Source: Polyangiaceae bacterium (lineage in GTDB: Bacteria; Myxococcota_A; Polyangia; Polyangiales; Polyangiaceae). From it: 64,000 bases of DNA. How positions within the stretch are numbered: the first letter of the stretch is position 1; each line of letters begins with the position of its first letter. Positions 10,896 through 19,626 of this stretch are shown in pieces. The stretch lies in assembly GCA_015075635.1 (NCBI GenBank), contig JABTUA010000002.1, positions 2,608,708-2,672,707 of the forward strand, given 5' to 3'. A model generated the notes under the pieces. That model ran no database searches and had not been told where the DNA came from. It saw only the letters and a program-made list of their open reading frames with translations. Both the position numbers and the translations under genes were made by a program.

Positions 10896-11812
10896 GAACC
10901 CTCACGTTCACTGTGTCCCCGAGCGAGGCGGGGCAACGACTCGACAAGCTCGTCGTGGCGCGTTCGGAGCTCGGCCGCCGCCGGGTGGCGGAGCTCTTTC
11001 AGCAGGGTCAGGTGGTGGTGGGGGGCCGGCGCGTGCCGAAGGGCGAGCCGGCGCGGGAAGGAGACGAGGTCGTGGTGAGCCTGGACTTCGACGACCGTCC
11101 GTCGCCGGAGCCGGAAGCGCGACTCAGCGTGCGCCTCGAGACTCCCCACTTGGTCGTCGTCGCCAAGCCCGCCGGGCAGCCCAGCGCGCCGCTCCGAGGC
11201 GAGAGCGGGACGCTCGCCGGGGCGCTGCTCGGCCGCTATCCGGAGATGGCCAGCGTGGGTCACTCGCCGCGAGAGCCTGGCCTCTTGCACCGCCTGGATA
11301 CGCAGACGTCCGGCCTGCTCGTCGCCGCGCGGAGCGCGGACGCCTTCAATCGCTTGCACGCGGCGCTTCGCGACGGCGCGATGACCAAGCGCTACCTGGC
11401 CGTCGTCGGGGCGGAGGGTCTGGATGATTCCGGCACCATCGACGCTCCCATCGCGCCGGACCGCAAGAACCCCAAACGCGTCTTGGTCGCGGACACCACC
11501 GCGCAGCGCACCGGCAAGAACCGCGCGCGTCCGGCGGTCACGCGCTGGAAGCTGCTCCGTCGCGCCGGCCCCTTCGCGCTGGTCGAGGTGACCGTCTCCC
11601 GGGCGCTGCGCCACCAGATCCGCGCGCACCTGGCGTCGATCGGACACCCCATCGCCGGCGACGCGGTGTACGGCGGTCCAGTCGCCCCGGCGCTCGGCGA
11701 GCGGCACGCGCTGCACGCGAGCTACATCGCCTGGGCGGGCGACGACACCATCGAGGGTTTTGCCCTCGAAGAGCCCCTGCCCGGGGACATGGCCAGCTTG
11801 ATGGCCGACTGA
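10892..11812 (+). CDS. RluA-family pseudouridine synthase
   Basis: A 306-residue protein with an N-terminal S4 RNA-binding domain (about residues 13-65) and an RluA-type catalytic domain. The active-site motif HRLDTQTSGLL has the catalytic Asp at residue 136, and RALRHQIRAHLASIGHPIAGD is the conserved C-terminal signature. It would convert a specific uridine in 23S rRNA or tRNA to pseudouridine; the target cannot be assigned. GTG start overlaps the previous stop. The last 91 bases overlap the convergent gene on the other strand. Confidence 0.92.
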   Translation: MRTLTFTVSPSEAGQRLDKLVVARSELGRRRVAELFQQGQVVVGGRRVPKGEPAREGDEVVVSLDFDDRPSPEPEARLSVRLETPHLVVVAKPAGQPSAPLRGESGTLAGALLGRYPEMASVGHSPREPGLLHRLDTQTSGLLVAARSADAFNRLHAALRDGAMTKRYLAVVGAEGLDDSGTIDAPIAPDRKNPKRVLVADTTAQRTGKNRARPAVTRWKLLRRAGPFALVEVTVSRALRHQIRAHLASIGHPIAGDAVYGGPVAPALGERHALHASYIAWAGDDTIEGFALEEPLPGDMASLMAD

Positions 11813-13518
11813 CCCGGCTTCTGCGCCGTGCCCCCGCGATCGCTCAGCGCGTGTGCGACCGAGCGCACCAGCGACAGGCACATCGCGCGGGTCGGCAGCT
11901 TCGGCCGCAGGACCGCGCTGCGCTCCTCCGCCTTGCGACCGCGGGACCAAGTGACGCTGCGGGGCAGCGCGCGGTGCGCCGGCGAGCCTTCGCTGGCCCG
12001 CACCATCACCCAGGGCAGCGCTACGCTGCCCCCGAGCGCGGTCTGGTATTCGATGCCGAGCTCGATGGCCCCGAGCCCAGCCTGCGCGCGCCGCGGCATC
12101 ACCAGCAAGCGAAGCTCGTCGGGGTCGCTCTCTCCCTCGGGAATGCGCGCCCAGGCCACGACCTTCAGCTGGGCGTCCTGACGCAGGCGCTCGGCCAGCC
12201 AAGCGAACAGCGGCGCCGGCCGCCGGGCAGGGTGCGGCGGGAGCTCACCCGCCCGCCCCGTGCAGAAGATCGGGAGCAGGACCGCCGAGGCGAGCGCGAG
12301 CGAAATCCCCTGGTAAGGCGAGCGCAGGAACAAGAACACGCTGCCGGCGCCGAACGCCAAGAGCGCCGCCGAGAAGGTGGCGAAACCCGGCAGGGTCCCC
12401 GCGTCCAACCAGCGCCCGGGGAGCACCTCTTCGCTCGCTTGGAACGCGTCTTCGTCGCTCAGCGGAAGCCAGCGACCCGGGCGGCGCGGCACGGGCAGCG
12501 AGCGCGGGCTCACGTGCGCGGAGAGCAAGATCGCGCCGAGCAGCAGCACCCCCGCCAGCGTCGCCAGATCGGTCCGGACCACGAGCGCCGTGGCGCCCGC
12601 CAAGCAAGCGCCCGCGGCCACGGCGCGCGGCGCCGCCGGCAGCGGCACGAGCGCCTGCGGCTCGGCGTTCTTGGCCCGGCAGGCGCGACTGACCAGCCGC
12701 CACTTGGCGAACACGACCAGCGCGTGGACGAGGGCGATCCCGCACAGCGCGAGCAATCCGAACAAGCGTTGCTCGGGAAGCTCGGGCAGCTCGGAGCGGA
12801 GCGCGACGGGCGTCGCAGTCGCGGGCTCGTCGTGGCCGAAGGCGTCGAAGGCCTTCGGGCTCGCGAGCACGCGCCACACCACCGGCTCGCCTTTCGCGAC
12901 GTGTGGCCGCACCAGCTCGAGCTCGTCCTTGTCCTCCGTGCGGCGTAGGTTCGACAGGAAAGTCCCACCCGACTCGTCGTCGCTCTCGGGCAGGCGCGGC
13001 GGAGCTGCGCCCGGTGGCAAGCGGAAGGTCACCCGCGCGGAGTCCACTCCGTCCGAGGCGCGCGGCGCGACCCAGCGCACCAGCACCATCGAGCCCTGCT
13101 GGCGGATCAGTCCGCGCTCCGTGAGTCGCGTGCGATAGCCGAGCTTGAAGACGAACTTCCCGCGGCTCACCCCCTTCGGGTGGTCCACCTCCGCGCGCAG
13201 CGTCCCGTCGTCGCGCTTCTCGAGCAACAGCGGCAGCGGCGCCGCCCCCGACGGGCCACCCTCCGCCACGGTCACCGTCGCGTCGGAGAGCGGCGTGGCG
13301 TCGGCGTCGATGCCATCGAGCTCGATGGCCAAAAGCGGACCTCCTTTCACCCGGATCACGATCTCGTGGGAGACGGTCGCGCTGCCGTCGCGCGCCACAT
13401 CCAGGGTCACCGCGTGGGACTGGGTCGCGGTCTCGACCCAAGCCGCCGCCCAGGCGGGGAGGAGCGTCGCTGCCAGAAAGCAAACAGCGGCACTTACATG
13501 TCGGCGAAAGGCGTACAT
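11722..13518 (-). CDS. DUF2207-like membrane protein
   Basis: A 598-residue protein with a signal peptide (AAVCFLAATLLPAWAAA) and an extracytoplasmic N-terminal beta domain of ~220 residues that reads like DUF2207 (VTLDVARDGSATVSHEIVIR). Several transmembrane helices follow (around residues 255-275, 295-340 and 385-425), then a soluble C-terminal domain. Function is unknown in this family. Its 3' end overlaps the convergent pseudouridine synthase gene by 91 bases; the last ~35 residues are low in complexity and may not be conserved. Confidence 0.65.
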   Translation of the reverse strand: MYAFRRHVSAAVCFLAATLLPAWAAAWVETATQSHAVTLDVARDGSATVSHEIVIRVKGGPLLAIELDGIDADATPLSDATVTVAEGGPSGAAPLPLLLEKRDDGTLRAEVDHPKGVSRGKFVFKLGYRTRLTERGLIRQQGSMVLVRWVAPRASDGVDSARVTFRLPPGAAPPRLPESDDESGGTFLSNLRRTEDKDELELVRPHVAKGEPVVWRVLASPKAFDAFGHDEPATATPVALRSELPELPEQRLFGLLALCGIALVHALVVFAKWRLVSRACRAKNAEPQALVPLPAAPRAVAAGACLAGATALVVRTDLATLAGVLLLGAILLSAHVSPRSLPVPRRPGRWLPLSDEDAFQASEEVLPGRWLDAGTLPGFATFSAALLAFGAGSVFLFLRSPYQGISLALASAVLLPIFCTGRAGELPPHPARRPAPLFAWLAERLRQDAQLKVVAWARIPEGESDPDELRLLVMPRRAQAGLGAIELGIEYQTALGGSVALPWVMVRASEGSPAHRALPRSVTWSRGRKAEERSAVLRPKLPTRAMCLSLVRSVAHALSDRGGTAQKPGQSAIKLAMSPGRGSSRAKPSMVSSPAQAM

Positions 13519-13606
13519 GGTACGACCTCAGCTCACATGGCGGCCGGGGATCGGCCAAGTTTCGCGGGCGTCGTTTCGGACGCCAGAGCTCAACCAGCTG
13601 AAATCG

Positions 13607-15595
13607 CTACTTCTTCTTGGCCGGCTTGGTCAGCGGCTTGGGGGGCAAGGGAGCAGGAGCCACGGCGGCAGGGCCGCCAACGGCCATCTCCTTCTTGCCG
13701 GCGGCGAGCGCCGGAGCCACCGCGGCGATGTCCTCGACCACCGCCTTCGGCACTCGCAGCGTCCAGACCAAGTTCGGGCCGTCGGAGCTGACCGTGGTCC
13801 ACATCAGCATCGGGGTCTCTCCGTGGTTGGGCATCCGGGTCAGCGCACGGCTGACGTCCCCGAGCCCGGCCTGGCCCATGCCGGTCATCACGCCTCTGAC
13901 CAGGTTACCGATGGTGAAGTAGCCGCCCGACACGCCCTTCGAGGTCTTGAGCGGCGCGATGCCCTCGCGCGAGGCGAGCGTGCTCTCGCCCTTCTTCACC
14001 TCCACGAGCTTGGCGCTGAGCGCCTTCTCGTCGGCGGACAGGCCCACCCAGCTGCGGTCGCCATCGGGAACCAGCACCATCACGATCGAGAGCGCCGCCA
14101 CCGGCGTCTTCTTCGCGCCGGGCTCGGGCGGGTCCATCTTCTCCCAGAACGCGCCAGGCAGGAGCAGCTCGTACACGGTGGTGCCCGGCGGCATGCCGGC
14201 GGCGCGGGACGCGCGCGACGAGAGCTTGGGCAGATCCGCGGGCTTGACCTTCAGACGCCTGTCCATCACCTGTCGGAGCTGCGCGTCGTTGTAGAGCTTG
14301 ACGATCTTGTCGAGGTAGCCCTTGTACTTGGCTGGCTTCTCCTCGAAGCCGACCACGTACCAGCCGAGCTGCGCACGCACGCGCTCGCGCGTCGCCGCGG
14401 CGGTGCCCGGGGTCGGCGGGGTCGCCGGCGCCGCCACCTCGCTGTGCGCGTAGACGACGTCGCCCTCGGTGGTCCAGCTCTCGAGCAGGAGCTCGGTGAT
14501 CTGGTCCCGAACCTTGCGCGGGACCTTCTCCTTCTCCAGAGCGCCGTCGATCAGCTCCGCCAGCGTCTTCCGGATGGTCTCGTAGCGCTTGGCGTTGGCG
14601 CCGACGCCGAAGGTGGCCATCTCGCTGTCCTTCGGCAGCTTCCAGAACATCTCCGGCACGCCGCGCCCGCGCTTTCCGGCGTCCAGCATGGTCTGCACGA
14701 TCCAGGAGCTCTGACCCTTGAACTTGAGGCTGGTGACCGCGTCTAGCATGCCGGCGCCGCGATCCACGGTGGCCTCGATGCGGATCTTCTCGACGTCCTC
14801 CGAGACCGCCAAGACCTCGTCCGCGAGACCATGCACGGCATCGGCCAAGGCCCGATCGAAGCGCGGGCTGTCGAGGGACAGCTCGCTCAAGACGAACGGC
14901 GTCGCCATGGTCTTGAGCTGCCGGAGCTCCCGGGAATAGCGCCGGCGTAGTGGCTCCGCGACGAGCTCGATGTGCAGATCCGCACGGCTCAGGCTCTCCG
15001 TGGGCAACCCGCGGGTCGCGTAGGGCAGGAGCGCGTCGACGTCTTCTTGTCGGTCGCCACACACCAGCCGCGCCGGCGCCTTGCCGGCAGCCGCTGCGAC
15101 CGCACACACGGGGCTCTCGCCCTTCACGATCTGGTACACACCCGGTCGCAGCATCCGCACCGACTGGCCCTGGCGCTTTGCGAAGGCGACCGTCCCGTCC
15201 ACGGAGCTCACGCCGACGGAGACCACCGCGAACGGCTGCGGGAAGTTGCCGAGGCCCTTGTCGTCGAGCGCCACGGCGAACTCCAGCGGCGCGTCGAACA
15301 CCAAGAGCTGCGCCATTTCCGGCTCGTTCTTGGCGACCAGCGCCCGCACGTCGATGGGGAACTTCGCCCAGCCCGCGAGCGTGTCGATCACGTTGATGGG
15401 ATTGCCGATGCGCCCCACCGCCACCAGGCTCTGTGGCGCGGCGACCGGGCTCAAGTCCGGCGCGGGCCCCGTCGCCACCGCGGGTCCGGGTTCGGTCGGC
15501 CTGGCTCCGGGCTGTTTGGCTGGCGCCTGCGGGCCCCCGCAGGCGAACAGGCCGAGGGAGCAGAGGACGAGCAGCGCGCTTCGATGTCGAGTCAT
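13607..15595 (-). CDS. Large lipoprotein of unknown function
   Basis: A 662-residue protein with a lipobox (LGLFACGG) and a Pro/Ala linker up to residue ~50. A long folded region of mixed alpha/beta character follows, and the end is Lys/Pro-rich. I see no catalytic motif. It contains two ~270-residue halves that each begin with phrases about equal in style (VVSVGVSSVDGTVAF and ALSIVMVLVPDGDRSWVGLS), so an internal duplication is possible. It sits on the minus strand 88 bases upstream of the DUF2207-like gene. Confidence 0.7.
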   Translation of the reverse strand: MTRHRSALLVLCSLGLFACGGPQAPAKQPGARPTEPGPAVATGPAPDLSPVAAPQSLVAVGRIGNPINVIDTLAGWAKFPIDVRALVAKNEPEMAQLLVFDAPLEFAVALDDKGLGNFPQPFAVVSVGVSSVDGTVAFAKRQGQSVRMLRPGVYQIVKGESPVCAVAAAAGKAPARLVCGDRQEDVDALLPYATRGLPTESLSRADLHIELVAEPLRRRYSRELRQLKTMATPFVLSELSLDSPRFDRALADAVHGLADEVLAVSEDVEKIRIEATVDRGAGMLDAVTSLKFKGQSSWIVQTMLDAGKRGRGVPEMFWKLPKDSEMATFGVGANAKRYETIRKTLAELIDGALEKEKVPRKVRDQITELLLESWTTEGDVVYAHSEVAAPATPPTPGTAAATRERVRAQLGWYVVGFEEKPAKYKGYLDKIVKLYNDAQLRQVMDRRLKVKPADLPKLSSRASRAAGMPPGTTVYELLLPGAFWEKMDPPEPGAKKTPVAALSIVMVLVPDGDRSWVGLSADEKALSAKLVEVKKGESTLASREGIAPLKTSKGVSGGYFTIGNLVRGVMTGMGQAGLGDVSRALTRMPNHGETPMLMWTTVSSDGPNLVWTLRVPKAVVEDIAAVAPALAAGKKEMAVGGPAAVAPAPLPPKPLTKPAKKK

Positions 15596-15715
15596 GACGG
15601 GCGCGATCTATACACGCTCTTCCGTGCGCGGGAACACTCGGCGAAGATGCCGAGGATATTCGGGCGGTCGGCTCGCCAACCCACGCGACGCGCTTCGTGA
15701 CACCCGGCGAGGTGG

Positions 15716-15730
15716 GCCGGCTTCGCCGGC
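15716..15730 (-). terminator. Small hairpin between minus-strand genes
   Basis: GCCGGC-TTC-GCCGGC forms a 6-bp stem 25 bases after the stop of the flavoprotein gene. It has no T-run and could be a weak terminator or a processing site. Confidence 0.3.
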
Positions 15731-15754
15731 GTTCACCGGTCACTCCGAACGCCT

Positions 15755-16984
15755 TCAGCCTGCCGATGTCGGCGGCTCGTCCGGCAGCTTCGGCGCGCTC
15801 CCGACGAGGTAGCGCGCCGTGTGCGCGAGGACTCTGGCGCCTGCCCTTGCCAGCGCCGCCTTGGACCAGGGCTTACCGCCGAAGTGCTGGCAGCCGAGCC
15901 GGATGAACTCCGGGGCAGCGTGCAAGAACGCCTCCACATTGGCGCGGGGCGCACCGTAGAACAGCGGCACACCGAGCGTTCGCACCATCAGGTCGCGGCC
16001 GATGGAGCTGCGGCGGATCTCCGACGGCCAGTCCTCGAAACCGAGATCGCGCGCTGCCAACTTCCGCGCCAGGTACTTGGCCGCGGACGAGCCGTAGTAG
16101 ATGGCCTGAGCGATGCCTTCGCCGGTCACCGGGTCGATGCCGGCTGACTCTCCCACCAAGAGCACGTGGGGCCTCGACACGGGAACGTGGGGATCGAAGG
16201 CCAGCTCCGCGTAGCGCTTCTTCTTGAGCTTCCCGAGATCGAGCCCGCGTTGCTCGAGCTCCGCCGCGAGCAGGTCTTGGATTTCGACGACCGCCGGCGA
16301 GTCCGTCGGCCTGAGCAGGTACACGCCCCGCACGACCATCTCGCGCCCGTTCACCAGGGTCGGGAAATCCCAGTAGTACCCGGGCAACTCGCGGTGGCTC
16401 GCGTCGAACAGGATCACGTCGCGCGGCAGGTCGCTCTCGACCGGCTCCGTGTCCACCTCGATGGCCTGAGCACGGTACTTGGCCGACTCGAAGCCCAGAG
16501 CCCGCCTCACCACGCTCTGCACTCCGTCGGCCCCGACGACGACGCGCGCGCGAACGGGCCCCGCGCTGGTCTCTACCTCGTAGCCGTCGGCGCAGCGGGT
16601 GAGGCCGAGCACCCGGACGCCTTCGGCGAACGGCACGCCGCGACTCTGGGCGATGCGCGCGAGCTCGTGATCGAACTCCACGCGACGCACGACACGCCCG
16701 ATCCCCTGCTCGCGCACCGTGGTGGTGCGCCCCATGGCCCGGAACGCGATGCCGTTCAGCCACACGCTCGGGACGTCCACCGTGACGCCGATGCTCCCGA
16801 GCAGCTTGTCGGCCCGCGCCCCGACTCCACCCGCGCAGAACTTCTCGCGCGGGAAGCGCTCCTTCTCGACCACCAAGACGCGGTCGGTGAGCGCCGGCGC
16901 GTGATGGGCCAGAAACAGCGCCGTCGCCGAGCCGGCGGGGCCACCGCCGATGATCAGGACTTCGACGCTGCGCGGGAGGGTCAC
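15755..16984 (-). CDS. Geranylgeranyl-reductase-family FAD-dependent oxidoreductase
   Basis: A 409-residue protein with an N-terminal Rossmann dinucleotide-binding motif (IIGGGPAGSATALFLA), the family motif RFPREKFCAGG, and the FAD-contacting GESAGIDPVTGEGIAQAI near residue 280. Members reduce isoprenoid double bonds (ChlP, archaeal GGR) or hydroxylate/halogenate other substrates, so the substrate is open; reduction of a prenyl lipid or quinone side chain is possible. The start is GTG at 16984. A small inverted-repeat element begins 11 bases upstream of that start codon. Confidence 0.85.
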   Translation of the reverse strand: MTLPRSVEVLIIGGGPAGSATALFLAHHAPALTDRVLVVEKERFPREKFCAGGVGARADKLLGSIGVTVDVPSVWLNGIAFRAMGRTTTVREQGIGRVVRRVEFDHELARIAQSRGVPFAEGVRVLGLTRCADGYEVETSAGPVRARVVVGADGVQSVVRRALGFESAKYRAQAIEVDTEPVESDLPRDVILFDASHRELPGYYWDFPTLVNGREMVVRGVYLLRPTDSPAVVEIQDLLAAELEQRGLDLGKLKKKRYAELAFDPHVPVSRPHVLLVGESAGIDPVTGEGIAQAIYYGSSAAKYLARKLAARDLGFEDWPSEIRRSSIGRDLMVRTLGVPLFYGAPRANVEAFLHAAPEFIRLGCQHFGGKPWSKAALARAGARVLAHTARYLVGSAPKLPDEPPTSAG

Positions 16985-16994
16985 GGAAGGGTCC

Positions 16995-17224
16995 TAGGGG
17001 GTGTCCCTAGTTTGGGTGGCGACCAAGCGGCTCGATTCGCGCCGCTCGGCGGTCAGCCGAGCCCTGGAATGCCCTGTGCCGTCTGGTCATGATCAGATCT
17101 CGATCCGCCACTGATGCCTGTGTGTGAAAACCGGCCGGGACCGGCGCCGGCCGTTTCGACCGAGCGGAAGCGTCGCGTGGCGTGTGCTGCCGCCAGCGGA
17201 GCTCGATATTGGGGACATCCCCTA
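16995..17224 (+). mobile_element. MITE-like inverted-repeat element, copy 1
   Basis: A 230-bp non-coding element. Its left end is TAGGGGGTGTCCCTA (16995-17009). Its right end, 17210-17224, is the inverse of that with two mismatches. Most of the sequence between matches, in inverse orientation, the element at 43132-43360 (about 85% identity by eye). Inside are palindromic blocks: CCGCTCGGCGGTCAGCCGAGC, a GATC-rich 16-mer and GGCCGGCGCCGGCC. No transposase is encoded, so any movement would need enzymes supplied elsewhere. The rest of the 16985-17362 gap holds only the dnaK terminator-like hairpin. Confidence 0.75.
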
Positions 17225-17313
17225 GATACCAGATCCCTCGTCAGCTCACCTCCTACAATGCTGCGCCAGCCGGAGGCGAGCCCACGGCGAACGAAGCGAG
17301 GCGTGCAGGGGGT

Positions 17314-17331
17314 CCGGGGGTTCACCCCCGG
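17314..17331 (-). terminator. Hairpin downstream of dnaK
   Basis: CCGGGGG-TTCA-CCCCCGG is a perfect 7-bp stem 32 bases past the dnaK stop. No U-tract follows on the minus strand, so it may act as a transcript-end stabiliser as much as a terminator. Confidence 0.45.
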
Positions 17332-17362
17332 GGACTTCGGCGGAGCTGGGTGGGCGGGACCG

Positions 17363-19285
17363 TCAATTGGTCTCTTCGAACTCGGCGTCGATGACGTCGC
17401 CCTTCTTCTTCTCGCCGCCCGGCGCGGGTCCCGGCTCCGAGGCTCCGGCGCCCGGAGCAGCGCCCGGAGCAGCGCCCGGCGCACCTCCGGCAGACTCGTA
17501 GAGCTTGCTGGCCATGGCGTACGCCTCCTTCTCGAGGCGCCCGAGCACGTCCTGCACCTTCTCGTCGTCCTGCTTCTCGATGGCCGCGCGCCCTTCCTTG
17601 ATCAAGGACTCCAGGCTCGAGACGTCGGCGCCCTGGAGCTTCTCGCGGTTCTCGCTGATCTGCTTTTCCAGCGTGTAGCACAGGTTGTCGAGCTTGTTGC
17701 GCCGCTCGATCTCCTCTCGGCGCCGCTTGTCCTCGGCCTCGTGCTCGCCCGCTTCCTTCACCATGCGGTTGATGTCGTCGTCGCTGATGCCGCTGTTGGC
17801 GGTGATGGTGATGCGCTGATCCTTGCCAGTGGCCATGTCCTTGGCGGTGACCGCCAGGATGCCGTTCGCGTCGATGTCGAAGGTGACCTCGACCTTGGGG
17901 ATGCCGCGCGGCGCGGGCGGCAGACCCTCGAGGTGGAACTTGCCCAACGTCCTGTTGTAGCGGGCTTCGGCGCGCTCACCCTGGAGCACGTGGATCTCCA
18001 CGCTGGTCTGGCCGTCGCTGGCCGTCGAGTAGATCTCCTTCTTCTGCGTGGGGATGGTGGTGTTGCGCGGGATCATCACCGTCATCACACCGCCGAGCGT
18101 CTCGACGCCCAGGCTGAGCGGCGTGACGTCGAGGAGCACCACGTCCTGGACCTCGCCGCCCAGCACGCCGCCCTGAACGGCGGCGCCGACGGCGACGACC
18201 TCGTCCGGGTTCACGCCCTTGTGCGGCTCCTTGCCGAAGAACTTCTTGACGGTCTCCTGCACCAACGGGATGCGCGTCGAGCCACCGACCAGCACCACCT
18301 CGTCGATGTCGCCGGCCTTCTTCTTGGCGTCGTCGAGCGCCTTCTTCACCGGCTCCATCGAGCGATCCACGAGCGGCGCGATCATCTGCTCCAGGCGCGC
18401 GCGGGTCAGCTGCTTCTGCAGGTGCTTCGGGCCGCTCGCGTCGGCGGTGAGGAACGGCAGGTTGATGGTGGTCTCGACCTTGCTGGACAGCTCGATCTTG
18501 GCCTGCTCCGCCGCGTCCTTCAGCCGCTGGATCACCATCTTGTCGCTGGAGATGTCGATGCCCGTGTCCTTGCGGAACTCGGCCATCAGCCACTCCATGA
18601 TCAGGTGGTCGATGTCGTCGCCACCGAGGTGGGTGTCGCCGTTGGTGGCGATGACCTGCACGACGTTGTCACCGACCTCGAGGATCGAGATGTCGAAGGT
18701 GCCTCCGCCGAAGTCGTAGACCGCGATGACCTCGTTGGTCTTGCGGTCGAGGCCGTAGGCCAGGGCGGCCGCCGTGGGCTCGTTGATGATGCGGCGCACC
18801 TCGAGACCGGCGATCTTGCCGGCGTCCTTGGTGGCCTGGCGCTGCGAGTCGTTGAAGTAGGCAGGCACGGTGATCACCGCTTCGGTGACCTTCTCGCCCA
18901 GGTAGTCCTCGGCGGCCTTCTTCAGCTTCATCAGGACCTTGGCGGCGACCTCCGGCGGGGCCAGGACCTTGCCGCGCACCTCGATGCCGACGGCGCCGTT
19001 GTTGCCGCTCACGACCTTGAACGGGACGCGCTTGCGCTCCTGCTCGACCTCGTCGAAGCGCCGACCGATGAAGCGCTTGGACGAATAGACCGTGTGCTCC
19101 GGATTCGTCACGGCCTGCCGCTTGGCGATGGTGCCGACGAGGATCTCGCCCTTCTCGTCCCAAGCCACTACCGACGGGGTGAGGCGCGACCCCTCTTCGT
19201 TGACGATGACCTTGGGCTCCTTGCCCTCCATCACCGCGACGACGCTGTTCGTCGTACCGAGATCGATGCCGATGATCTTGCCCAT
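17363..19285 (-). CDS. dnaK: Molecular chaperone DnaK (Hsp70)
   Basis: A complete 640-residue Hsp70. The nucleotide-binding domain starts with MGKIIGIDLGTTNSVVAVMEG and includes the phosphate-binding VYDFGGGTFDIS and the adenosine motif VLVGGSTRIPLV. The substrate domain (about residues 390-505) has the linker DVVLLDVTPLSLGVET. The lid is followed by an Ala/Gly/Pro-rich tail ending GDVIDAEFEETN, as in other bacterial DnaKs. It works with DnaJ and GrpE, neither of which is in the window. A sigma-70-like promoter is visible upstream, and no CIRCE operator was seen. Confidence 0.98.
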   Translation of the reverse strand: MGKIIGIDLGTTNSVVAVMEGKEPKVIVNEEGSRLTPSVVAWDEKGEILVGTIAKRQAVTNPEHTVYSSKRFIGRRFDEVEQERKRVPFKVVSGNNGAVGIEVRGKVLAPPEVAAKVLMKLKKAAEDYLGEKVTEAVITVPAYFNDSQRQATKDAGKIAGLEVRRIINEPTAAALAYGLDRKTNEVIAVYDFGGGTFDISILEVGDNVVQVIATNGDTHLGGDDIDHLIMEWLMAEFRKDTGIDISSDKMVIQRLKDAAEQAKIELSSKVETTINLPFLTADASGPKHLQKQLTRARLEQMIAPLVDRSMEPVKKALDDAKKKAGDIDEVVLVGGSTRIPLVQETVKKFFGKEPHKGVNPDEVVAVGAAVQGGVLGGEVQDVVLLDVTPLSLGVETLGGVMTVMIPRNTTIPTQKKEIYSTASDGQTSVEIHVLQGERAEARYNRTLGKFHLEGLPPAPRGIPKVEVTFDIDANGILAVTAKDMATGKDQRITITANSGISDDDINRMVKEAGEHEAEDKRRREEIERRNKLDNLCYTLEKQISENREKLQGADVSSLESLIKEGRAAIEKQDDEKVQDVLGRLEKEAYAMASKLYESAGGAPGAAPGAAPGAGASEPGPAPGGEKKKGDVIDAEFEETN

Positions 19286-19403
19286 GACGCTCTATTCTCC
19301 TCATGCTGCAGCGAAGGCCGGAGGGCGGTCGGAGGTACGACCGCGAACAGCGAGCCCTCGCGGTCCCGCGGCGGACCGAGATTTCTGCCGTGGGATGCCG
19401 CGG

Positions 19404-19431
19404 AAGATAACCACCGGGCTCCGGGGGTCAA
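19404..19431 (-). promoter_or_regulatory. Predicted dnaK promoter
   Basis: On the minus strand TTGACC and TATCTT are 16 bases apart, about 118 bases upstream of the dnaK start. The pattern fits a housekeeping sigma factor; I see no sigma-32-type CTTGAA/CCCCAT pair and no CIRCE repeat in the leader. Confidence 0.5.
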
Positions 19432-19464
19432 CGGTGCAGAGATGCCGGAGGGCGAAGGATTTGG

Positions 19465-19492
19465 TTGACAGGTCGGGCGCCGCGGATACCCT
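19465..19492 (+). promoter_or_regulatory. Predicted promoter of tRNA-Ala
   Basis: TTGACA and TACCCT lie 16 bases apart and end 14 bases before the mature tRNA start. The promoter is divergent from the predicted dnaK promoter, 33 bases away. Confidence 0.55.
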
Positions 19493-19506
19493 CGCGGTCC
19501 CTTCCC

Positions 19507-19579
<73 letters not shown>

Positions 19580-19626
19580 CCGAGACGATTCCTCGTCCGC
19601 TGGACGGTCGTGCCTGCGAAGTGGAG

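Noticed and set aside
17114..19468. Long plus-strand open frame opposite dnaK
   Set aside because: It is the antisense of a full dnaK; such frames are common opposite GC-rich dnaK genes and were once misread as dehydrogenases.
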